From: Planctomycetaceae bacterium
Lineage (GTDB): Bacteria > Planctomycetota > Planctomycetia > Pirellulales > Pirellulaceae
Length of the DNA stretch: 35,817 bases
Assembly (NCBI GenBank): GCA_012729315.1
Contig: JAAYDI010000022.1
Span: forward strand, 1 to 35,817
Reading direction: 5' to 3'
The notes under the pieces are model-generated. The model made no database searches, had not been told where the DNA came from, and saw only the letters and a program-made list of their open reading frames with translations. Below, in pieces: positions 8,501 to 15,332 of the stretch (positions are counted from its first letter, which is position 1; the number at the start of each line of letters is the position of its first letter). Position numbers and translations under genes: made by a program.

Positions 8501-9073
8501 TCAGCCTTGTGCGGTGTCGGCACCGGCCGCCGCCGTTTGCTCGAGCGTCGCTTGCTCGAGCGCCACCAGCTCTCGCCCAATCTCAAATCGCCACCTGCCG
8601 GCACCCGGGCAGTCCTGGACTTGACCTAACTGGCGACGAGACAAGTCGATGCGTCGGGCTCTGCGAAACACAGAGGCGAGCAACAACTGGGCCTCCACAT
8701 CTCCTGGATCACGTCGAATCAGCTGTTCCAGCAACGTCTGGGATTCCGACCAGTGTCCTTTTAAGTATTGGGACTGGGCCCGAATAAACAAGTCCTGTTG
8801 ATTGTTCCCTTGAGCGACATCCTCTGGGGTGGTTTCATCCCGGCCACTTTGCCACAGGCCGAACACCCAGAAGGCGGTCAACGACACCCAGGCCCAGACG
8901 CGCCAGGCCGCAGAGACGGTATCGTACCGCACGAAGCTGGCCCACAGCGCCAGATTCAGCAGTGCCGCAAAGACAACGGCCAGCAACAGGCTGGAGAAGT
9001 CCCCGGCGTACCAGAGCCGCCGCAGCCCCGGCCAAAGGCATGTGATCCAGCTCGCTCCGCCCGTCTGTCCCAC
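8501..9073 (-). CDS. Membrane protein with TPR-like C-terminus
   Basis: A 190-residue protein of unknown specific function. Two hydrophobic segments near the N-terminus (LLLAVVFAALLNLALWASFV and VWAWVSLTAFWVFGLW) are followed by helical repeats of TPR type (QYLKGHWSESQTLLEQLIRR, then DVEAQLLLASVFRRARRI). The repeats would face the cytoplasm if both helices cross the membrane. The start is taken as GTG at 9073 because AGGGAGGGG lies just upstream; the frame stays open to 9175, but that extension is Arg-rich and lacks a site. It is divergent from thiD2-thiE and precedes clpC on the same strand; a shared transcript is possible but the 254-base gap makes it unlikely. Confidence 0.75.
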   Translation of the reverse strand: MGQTGGASWITCLWPGLRRLWYAGDFSSLLLAVVFAALLNLALWASFVRYDTVSAAWRVWAWVSLTAFWVFGLWQSGRDETTPEDVAQGNNQQDLFIRAQSQYLKGHWSESQTLLEQLIRRDPGDVEAQLLLASVFRRARRIDLSRRQLGQVQDCPGAGRWRFEIGRELVALEQATLEQTAAAGADTAQG

Positions 9074-9234
9074 GTTCCGGTTCCCCTCCCTGACCGCGAC
9101 CGCGGTGCGTGGCGACCATAACTCCCCAGGTCGCGCCGCGGATTGTAGCCCGCCATCTGGATCGCGGCAAGGCAAGACCGTCCAGATGTGCTACAACTGG
9201 TATGCGGGTGTGCCCTCTGTTCACTGGAGCACTG

Positions 9235-10308
9235 ATGACAGCCGAGAACCAGATCCCGGAACCGGCCGGTCCGGCGACGATCTATCGGATTCTGGATGCG
9301 AACCGGAACCGCTGCCTCGAGGGGCTGCGCGTCGTTGAGGAGCACGTGCGGTTCATCTGGGAGGACCAGCACCTGGTGGCGCAGTGCAAGCAGCTGCGGC
9401 ACGACCTGGTAACCGTGCTGGCCAGCCTGCCGCGCGCCGAACTGCAGGCGGCCCGCGATGTGCTGGCGGATGTCGGCACGTCGGTCACTACACACAGCGA
9501 ATACGAGCGCGCGGACGTCGACTCGGTGGTCGCCGCCAACTGGAGCCGCGTGCAGCAGTCGCTGCGGAGTCTGGAAGAATACCTCAAGGTCCTTGCGCCG
9601 GCGGCCGCTGCACAGTTGGAAGTGCTGCGCTACCGCTCCTACACGATCGAGCGTGCCGTGACGGTGTTGAGTGCCAGCCGGGACCGCCTCGCCGCGGCCC
9701 GGTTGTATGTGCTGGTCGACGGCCGCGCGTCGCTCGGTGTCTTCCGCCAGTTAATCGAGCGGCTCGTTCAGGGGGGCGCGGACATGCTGCAGCTGCGTGA
9801 CAAGACGCTGTCCGATCGGGCACTCCTGAAACGGGCACGTGTGCTGCGCGAGATCACGCGCGAGCACGGGGTACTGTTCATCATGAACGATCGGGCCGAT
9901 CTGGCGGCGCTGGCTCAGGCGGACGGAGTGCATCTGGGGCAGGATGACGTCGCCGTGAAGGATGCCCGAGGGGTGGTGGGCGCGCGGGCTCTGGTGGGGG
10001 TGTCCACGCACAATCTCGACCAGGCCCGCCAGGCGGTGCTCGAAGGGGCAAACTATCTGGGGTGCGGGCCGACCTTTCCCTCGGTCACCAAGGAGTTCAC
10101 GCAGTTTCCTGGTGTGGAGTTCCTGCGGGAGGTCCACCGCGAGATCCGCCTGCCGGCTTTCGCCATCGGCGGCATCAACTCGGCCCATATCGACCGGGTG
10201 CTGGCCGCGGGATTCGCGCGCGTAGCGGTCAGTAACAGCGTGGTCAACGCAGCGGATCCCGCGGAGGCGACCCGCGCGCTCAAGTCCCGGCTGCTCACTG
10301 CCACCTGA
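9235..10308 (+). CDS. thiE: ThiD2-ThiE bifunctional thiamine synthesis protein
   Basis: The C-terminal half is thiamine-phosphate synthase, which joins HMP-PP and the thiazole phosphate. Residues 157-355 show the TIM-barrel motifs MLQLRDKT (184-191), IMNDRADLA (216-224), GVHLGQDD (231-238), STHN (257-260), GCGPTFPSVTK (276-286) and AIGGI (310-314). The N-terminal domain (15-145) matches the ThiD2 family, an HMP-phosphate kinase not related to ThiD: YRILDANRNRCLEGLRVVEE and QLRHDL are its hallmark. One protein therefore probably makes HMP-PP and uses it. The ATG at 9235 has GGAG five bases upstream; the frame is open to 9109, but the added residues are unlike the family. No other thi gene or TPP riboswitch is visible nearby. 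Three 12-bp repeats straddle the stop codon. Confidence 0.93.
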   Translation: MTAENQIPEPAGPATIYRILDANRNRCLEGLRVVEEHVRFIWEDQHLVAQCKQLRHDLVTVLASLPRAELQAARDVLADVGTSVTTHSEYERADVDSVVAANWSRVQQSLRSLEEYLKVLAPAAAAQLEVLRYRSYTIERAVTVLSASRDRLAAARLYVLVDGRASLGVFRQLIERLVQGGADMLQLRDKTLSDRALLKRARVLREITREHGVLFIMNDRADLAALAQADGVHLGQDDVAVKDARGVVGARALVGVSTHNLDQARQAVLEGANYLGCGPTFPSVTKEFTQFPGVEFLREVHREIRLPAFAIGGINSAHIDRVLAAGFARVAVSNSVVNAADPAEATRALKSRLLTAT

Positions 10309-10334
10309 CCTGCCACCTGACCTGCCACCTGACC
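10299..10334 (+). repeat. Three perfect 12-bp tandem repeats across the thiE stop
   Basis: TGCCACCTGACC occurs three times without change at 10299, 10311 and 10323. The first copy contains the stop codon of thiD2-thiE. The unit is a multiple of three, so each copy repeats the same ACC-TGA codons in the frame, giving two further in-frame stops. Confidence 0.9.
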
Positions 10335-10442
10335 AAGACGCCACTGGTCCTGGCCATGCCGGGAGGGCTATATTCGACATGTCGCATGCCGCATGCCGCG
10401 CGCGTCGCACCCGTTCCGCTGTTCGAGGATGCCTGACAACCA

Positions 10443-11045
10443 ATGCTATATGAAGTGGAAAACAAGTTCCCGGTGGACGACCTGGAGTCGATGGCGGAGC
10501 GTCTGGGGGTCTTGGGAGCGCGATTCGGCGCGGCGGTCGAGCAGGTGGATCACTACCTGGCGCACCCGTCCCGCGATTTCGCTCAGACGGACGAGGCGCT
10601 GCGCATCCGGCGGGTCGGGGATACGAACCTGGTGACCTACAAGGGGCCGAAGATCGATCGAGCCACCAAGACGCGGCACGAGCTGGAGCTGCCGCTGGGA
10701 TCCGGATCCACGTTGACGCCGCAGTACGTGCAGCTGTTGCAAGCGCTGGGGTTTCGCAGCGTGGCCGAGGTCAGGAAGCGGCGCCGCTGTGCCCGGTTCA
10801 GCTGGCGGCAGTGGCACGTCGAAGCGACGCTGGACGAGGTGGCGGAACTGGGCCTGTACGTGGAGCTGGAGATCCAGGCAGATGCCGCGGCGCTGGCGGA
10901 CGCTCAGGCGTCGCTCGTGGCGCTGGCTGCCGAACTCGGACTGGCGGTGGTGGAGCGACGCAGCTATCTCGAAATGCTGCTGGAGGCCCGGAACATGCCG
11001 CCGCGCGTGCGCGGCACCGGCCAGCGTGACAGCGCTGCAGATTGA
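10443..11045 (+). CDS. CYTH-domain protein (class IV adenylate cyclase / ThTPase-like)
   Basis: Member of the CYTH superfamily, tunnel-fold enzymes that act on triphosphorylated substrates with metal ions. The signature ExExK is residues 4-8 (EVENK). Other tunnel residues follow in order: DHYL, ALRIRR, TYKGPK, RHELEL, KRRR, ATLDEV and YVELEIQ. Length (200 residues) is close to that of the class IV adenylate cyclases (CyaB of Aeromonas), with which it shares the DHY and YKGP pattern. Adenylate cyclase, thiamine triphosphatase or inorganic triphosphatase activity cannot be told apart from sequence. Its position just after the thiamine gene hints at thiamine triphosphate, but the genes need not share a transcript. 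No strong ribosome-binding site is seen; GAGGATG lies rather far upstream. Confidence 0.85.
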   Translation: MLYEVENKFPVDDLESMAERLGVLGARFGAAVEQVDHYLAHPSRDFAQTDEALRIRRVGDTNLVTYKGPKIDRATKTRHELELPLGSGSTLTPQYVQLLQALGFRSVAEVRKRRRCARFSWRQWHVEATLDEVAELGLYVELEIQADAAALADAQASLVALAAELGLAVVERRSYLEMLLEARNMPPRVRGTGQRDSAAD

Positions 11046-11116
11046 CGAGCCGGTGATCTCGGGTAGGCTGAACACGGAAACGGTTGTGGACGCCCCGTGT
11101 CCGGGAGACTCCTGTC

Positions 11117-12511
11117 ATGCGCATTACGCGGTTAGTGGTGGCCGAGATCCTCGGCCGCCCCCTGAACTTTCTGCTGTGTCTGGTCGTGATTGTGGTGGCG
11201 GCGATCCTGTTTATCGTCGGTCCCACGATCCTCAGCGGCTATGCAGCGGACACCCGGCAACAGCTGCAGTCGCTGCAACAGGAAACCGACGCGGCGCTGA
11301 CCGCGATGCAGCAGGAGACCGACAGCATGCTGGCCGAGCTGGACAAGAAGACCATCCGGATCATGCGCGACATGGGGGTCAATCTGCGGATTGTTCACCG
11401 GGACACGCAGCTGAGCGATCTATATACCGACGCCGTGGCGGTGGATTTTCCGGAAGACTATGTCCAGAAGCTGGCCACGGCGCCCCAGGTCGAGACGATT
11501 GTGCACCTGGTGGCCACGCTGCAGGAGAAGATCAAGTGGCAGGGGCAACCGGTGGTGCTGCTGGTCGGCATGCTGCCGGTGCTCACCGACTCTCAGAAGA
11601 ACATGGAGAAGCAGCATCTGGCCCAGCCGGTCGAGTCAGGGACGGTGGTGGTGGGGTACGAGCTGGCAAACGCGCTGTCCGAGAGCCAACTGGCCGCGGC
11701 CGATGTCAACCAGAGTGGGACGCTGGACAGCGGCGACGAGCTGGAGATTCTCGGCACGGCGTTCCGCGTGGCGGAGGTGCGTCCGGAGCAGGGGGGCATC
11801 GAGGACTTCCAACTGATCCTGCACCTGCACGATGCGCAGCAGCTGGTGGGCAAGCCGGGTCGGATCCATCAGATTCTGGCGCTGAGCTGCAAGTGCAAGG
11901 GGAACCGCATCTCGGTCATCCGCCGGGAACTGGAGGGGGTGCTGCCGGATACCAAGGTGACGGAGCATCTGTCACAGGCCACAGCTCGTGAGCAGCAGCG
12001 CGATCTCGTCGCGCAGAAGCGCGCGGAGCAGCTGAGTCTGTTGAAGGCGAACCGAACGCAGCAGGTGGGGATCCTCCGGGCGAATCGCGCGCACGGGGAG
12101 CAGACGCTGGAAAGCCTGCTGACGGTCCTGCTGCCGCTGGTCGTGCTGGTGGCCGGCATCATGGTGGGCATCGTGACGTGGCTCAACGTGTGTGAGCGCC
12201 GGGCAGAGATCGGATTGCTGCGGGCGCTGGGCAAACGGACCAGCCAGATCGCCGCCCTGTTCCTCCTCAAGGCGCTGCTGGTCGGACTGCTTGGCGGCGT
12301 AGCGGCCAGTCTGCTCTGTCTGGGCGGGCATGGCCTGCTGTTGCACGCCGGCGACTGGGCGGCGCGTTACAACCTGTCCCTGTTCCGACCGTCCGGCAGC
12401 TTGCTGATTCTGACGGTCCTGGGGGCACCGATCGTCACGATGCTGGCCAGTTACCTGCCGATGCTGGGAGCGATCGCGCAGGACCCGGCGCGGATTCTCA
12501 CCGAGAACTAG
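11117..12511 (+). CDS. FtsX-like ABC transporter permease with N-terminal coiled coil
   Basis: A 464-residue permease of the FtsX/MacB/LolE type. The first membrane helix is at about 15-37, and a helical segment rich in Gln and Glu (45-80) follows. A large periplasmic domain runs to about residue 325, then an Arg/Lys/Gln-rich helix leads into three membrane segments. The C-terminal FtsX core is recognisable: LLPLVVLVAGIMVGIVTWLN, then ERRAEIGLLRALGKRTSQIAAL, the usual coupling-helix motif. The ATG at 11117 has GGGAG nine bases upstream and is preferred over an upstream in-frame start at 11084. No ABC ATPase gene lies beside it, so its partner must be encoded elsewhere. It is followed by lpxB on the same strand, but a lipoprotein or lipid substrate is only a possibility. 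Confidence 0.85.
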   Translation: MRITRLVVAEILGRPLNFLLCLVVIVVAAILFIVGPTILSGYAADTRQQLQSLQQETDAALTAMQQETDSMLAELDKKTIRIMRDMGVNLRIVHRDTQLSDLYTDAVAVDFPEDYVQKLATAPQVETIVHLVATLQEKIKWQGQPVVLLVGMLPVLTDSQKNMEKQHLAQPVESGTVVVGYELANALSESQLAAADVNQSGTLDSGDELEILGTAFRVAEVRPEQGGIEDFQLILHLHDAQQLVGKPGRIHQILALSCKCKGNRISVIRRELEGVLPDTKVTEHLSQATAREQQRDLVAQKRAEQLSLLKANRTQQVGILRANRAHGEQTLESLLTVLLPLVVLVAGIMVGIVTWLNVCERRAEIGLLRALGKRTSQIAALFLLKALLVGLLGGVAASLLCLGGHGLLLHAGDWAARYNLSLFRPSGSLLILTVLGAPIVTMLASYLPMLGAIAQDPARILTEN

Positions 12512-12514
12512 CCT

Positions 12515-12556
12515 CTTTTTGGCCTGTTCTTTTTGGCCTGTTCCTTTTCGGGGCGT
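12515..12556 (+). repeat. 14-bp tandem repeat between the permease gene and lpxB
   Basis: CTTTTTGGCCTGTT occurs twice in a row (12515-12528 and 12529-12542), and a decayed third copy (CTTTTCGGGGCGTTTT region) follows. It begins four bases after the permease stop. T-runs are present but there is no hairpin before them, so termination is not supported. Confidence 0.75.
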
Positions 12557-12606
12557 TTTGAGATACTCTCGCCTCGCCATCGACTCACAAGCTTGCCAAG
12601 GATGGG

Positions 12607-13854
12607 ATGCTGACTATGTCGACCAAGCCTGCGACCATTTTCTTCTCGGTTGGAGAGCCCAGCGGGGATCTGCACGGGGCGAATCTGATTGCAATGCTGC
12701 GGCAACAGCGTCCCGGGCTGCGGGCCGTCGGTTTTGGCGGTCCGCGGATGCAGGCGGCGGGTCTGGACCTGCTGGCAGACCTCACCGAACTGGCCGTGAT
12801 GTGGTTTGCTCAGGCGGTGGCGAACCTCGGTACGTTCCGGCGCCTGCTGCAGCAGGCGGATGAGTACTTCCGCCGCGAGCGGCCGGACGCCGTCGTGCTG
12901 ATCGACTACCCGGGCTTCAACTGGTGGATCGCGCGGCGAGCCAAGCGGCACGGCATTCCGGTGTTCTACTACGGCGCCCCGCAGATGTGGGCATGGGGAG
13001 CCTGGCGGATCCGCAAGATGCGCCGGCTGATCGATCACGTGCTCTGCAAGCTCCCGTTCGAAGCGCAATGGTATCGGGAGCACGGGTGCGCGGCGGTGTA
13101 TGTCGGACACCCCTATTTCGATCAACTCACCAGGCAGGTGGTGGACCGCCCGTTCCTAATGCGGCACGCAGTGGGCGCTGACCAGCGCGTGGTGGGCATC
13201 CTGCCCGGCTCGCGCACTCAAGAGGTGCGGACGAACCTGCCGGCCTTCATCCGAGCTGCCGACCGGATCGCTGCCCGGGTCCCGGGGATCCGTTTCGCCG
13301 TCGCCAGCTTCAATGATAAACAGGCGGATCTGGCCCGCGCACAGCTGGCCGGCACCCGGCTCCCGATCGAGGTCTTCGTCAATCATACGGCGGAGGTGAT
13401 TCAGCTGAGCGATTGCTGCCTGGCCTGTTCCGGGTCGGTCTCGCTTGAACTGATGTATTATGCGAAGCCGTCGGTCATTCACTACTGGGTCCACCGCCCC
13501 ATGTACTTCCTGGCGAAACATTTTCTTCTGCGGTGCAAGTACATGACCCTGGTGAACCTGCTGGCCTGCGAAGACCGGTTCGACCTGACGTACGCCCCGT
13601 ACGATCCGCGGCATCCGGGTGCCGAGCAGGTGCCGTTTCCCGAGTATCCGACCTGCCGCGACAAGTCGGCCCAGTTGGCCGACCATGTCATCCATTGGCT
13701 GCGGACGCCGGCCGAATACCGTCGCCGGGTCGATCAGCTGGTGGAGCTCAGGGCGCGGTTCTGCAAGCCGGGCGCCACGCGCCGCGCCGCGGAGTACATC
13801 TTGAGGCAGCTCGAGATGCCACCCATCCAGGGAAATTCCAAACGCGCCGCCTGA
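12607..13854 (+). CDS. lpxB: Lipid-A-disaccharide synthase
   Basis: Joins UDP-diacylglucosamine to lipid X in lipid A synthesis, at the inner face of the inner membrane (GT19 family). Family motifs are clear: FFSVGEPSGDLHGANL at the N-terminus, VGFGGPRMQAAG, VVLIDYPGFNW, YYGAPQMWAWG (usually YYVSPQVWAW), VYVGHPYFD and ILPGSRTQEV, then CSGSVSLEL. Length (415 residues) is slightly above the usual 380 because of a longer C-terminus. The ATG at 12607 follows AAGGATGGG; an ATG nine bases later (12616) is an alternative. No lpxA, lpxC, lpxD or fabZ gene is adjacent. Its presence supports a lipid A type outer membrane in this organism. Confidence 0.95.
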   Translation: MLTMSTKPATIFFSVGEPSGDLHGANLIAMLRQQRPGLRAVGFGGPRMQAAGLDLLADLTELAVMWFAQAVANLGTFRRLLQQADEYFRRERPDAVVLIDYPGFNWWIARRAKRHGIPVFYYGAPQMWAWGAWRIRKMRRLIDHVLCKLPFEAQWYREHGCAAVYVGHPYFDQLTRQVVDRPFLMRHAVGADQRVVGILPGSRTQEVRTNLPAFIRAADRIAARVPGIRFAVASFNDKQADLARAQLAGTRLPIEVFVNHTAEVIQLSDCCLACSGSVSLELMYYAKPSVIHYWVHRPMYFLAKHFLLRCKYMTLVNLLACEDRFDLTYAPYDPRHPGAEQVPFPEYPTCRDKSAQLADHVIHWLRTPAEYRRRVDQLVELRARFCKPGATRRAAEYILRQLEMPPIQGNSKRAA

Positions 13855-14119
13855 GGGGCGCTGGCACGGGCTGCGGTTGGTGCCGGCCACCGTTCCGCCA
13901 GCTGTTCGAGGCGGCGCAGGGTACCACTGCGGATCCATGTCCGTTGCCGGTGGCGGACGACTGTCACGTGCCGCGGGCGGCCTGTCTGCGCGCCGGGCAG
14001 GGGAGTGCTCCATCTCCGGTCCCGCCGTCAGCGGCTCCCCAGAGCCAACTGGCCATTGAAATCGAAATGGGGTACGATACCAGCTAGGTAAACTGCTGTC
14101 CCGAGCATGACGAGAATCT

Positions 14120-14422
14120 ATGGCGCGCAAAATAGTAAACCGAAGAGCGTTACGCGAAGAGGTTGAGGCAGCGGAAAAGGCCGAGGGGGGCAAGAAGAAG
14201 AAGGTGGCGCCCAAGAAGGCCGCCAAACGCCCGAGTCGAGCCAAAGAACCTGTCGAGCTGCGTAAAAAGGTCTACTGGGGTGTGTTCAACCAGTCGCTCA
14301 AACGAGTGGCCACGTTTGAATTCAACCAGAAGAAGGAAGCGGACAAGAAGGCGGAAGCCCTGAGCCAGTCGGGCAAGACGCCGCACTTCGTCCAGAAAGT
14401 CAAAGAGACGCTGGACAGCTGA
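14120..14422 (+). CDS. Small lysine-rich conserved protein
   Basis: A 100-residue protein that I cannot assign to a named family. The first 45 residues are strongly basic, with a KKKK run and an Ala/Lys/Pro stretch like that of histone-H1-type or ribosome-associated tails. The second half (RKKVYWGVFNQSLKRVATFE, then DKKAEALSQSGKTPHFVQKV) looks like a compact folded domain. The basic tail suggests nucleic acid binding, which is inference. It stands alone, 265 bases after lpxB, in a stretch with no other gene. Confidence 0.75.
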   Translation: MARKIVNRRALREEVEAAEKAEGGKKKKVAPKKAAKRPSRAKEPVELRKKVYWGVFNQSLKRVATFEFNQKKEADKKAEALSQSGKTPHFVQKVKETLDS

Positions 14423-14498
14423 CCAGGCTCCGGTCTCGCGATGAGTCGCCGGGTTTCTCCCCGGCTGACAGTCCCCAGTATTCGCTGAGGCCCGATTG

Positions 14499-15311
14499 AT
14501 GACACACGACACGACATCCGCCAGTGCCGGACCCGCCGGGCTGCGGCCGCTGCTCTTGCCCGCGTGTCTGGCGATCGTCCTGGTGTGCCTGATCGTCCTG
14601 TTCCTGTATCTGACGATCCGCATTGGCCGCCAGGGTCGCGCTCCGGAGGTCCCGCCCGCACCCGCACCGTCCGAGATCCACGCGTACGCAGTCGACGAAC
14701 TCCCGCCGCTGGCCGCCTACCTGTCGGCCGACCTGGATGCGGGGCGACTGCGGGCTGCCCCGCCCAGCGACTGGTTCGTCGCCTCGCGCGACAAGCAGCA
14801 CCTGGCCCAGTTCGTATTGGACCGGACGGGCCAGAGTCCGCTGCCGCGCATCCGGATCGACGCGCGCGATGCGCCGTTCCAGCAGCTGCGGGACGTCACG
14901 CGGGAGAATCTGCCGGAGTTTCTCGCGCTGTTCCCGGCCGCGCTCGATGACGCGACGCGGGGCGCCACCGCGGGACGCATCCTGATGCTGATGGTTGGGG
15001 ACGTACCGTGCCTGCGGTACACGCAGAACCTGGAGTTCCGCGTGGGGCCGCGCAAGTACGCCGGTGAACGGGGCGTGCTCGTGACGCTGCGCCAGGGTCG
15101 TCTCTACACGGTGACGCTGGATGTTTATGTAGGGAAGCTGGACGTGTATAACGGCGACGCCTTCGCCGTCATGGCGGGGCTGCAGTTTCTGCCGCCCACT
15201 GCGCCCGGCCTCACTGCGCCCGACCAGGAACCGCCCCTGGCGGAGACGCCTGGTACGGCGGACGCTGCCGAAGCCGACCGGTCCGGGTCCCCCGCACCCG
15301 CAGCGCGCTGA
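14499..15311 (+). CDS. Single-pass membrane protein of unknown function
   Basis: A 270-residue protein with one strongly hydrophobic segment at about 18-43 (LLLPACLAIVLVCLIVLFLYL), a Pro-rich linker, and a soluble domain of about 170 residues that should face the periplasm. The last 45 residues are Pro/Ala/Glu-rich. No catalytic motif is visible. The ATG at 14499 has GAGG nine bases upstream, and a TTG lies one codon earlier. Its stop is 21 bases from the end of the convergent PQQ-propeller gene. It looks like a conserved hypothetical of planctomycetes. Confidence 0.75.
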   Translation: MTHDTTSASAGPAGLRPLLLPACLAIVLVCLIVLFLYLTIRIGRQGRAPEVPPAPAPSEIHAYAVDELPPLAAYLSADLDAGRLRAAPPSDWFVASRDKQHLAQFVLDRTGQSPLPRIRIDARDAPFQQLRDVTRENLPEFLALFPAALDDATRGATAGRILMLMVGDVPCLRYTQNLEFRVGPRKYAGERGVLVTLRQGRLYTVTLDVYVGKLDVYNGDAFAVMAGLQFLPPTAPGLTAPDQEPPLAETPGTADAAEADRSGSPAPAAR

Positions 15312-15332
15312 CGCGGTGCGTCATCGGCCCAC

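Noticed and set aside
13156-14244. 362-codon minus-strand frame across the lpxB end and following gap
   Set aside because: Mostly antisense of lpxB; Arg/Pro-rich, no start site or domain.
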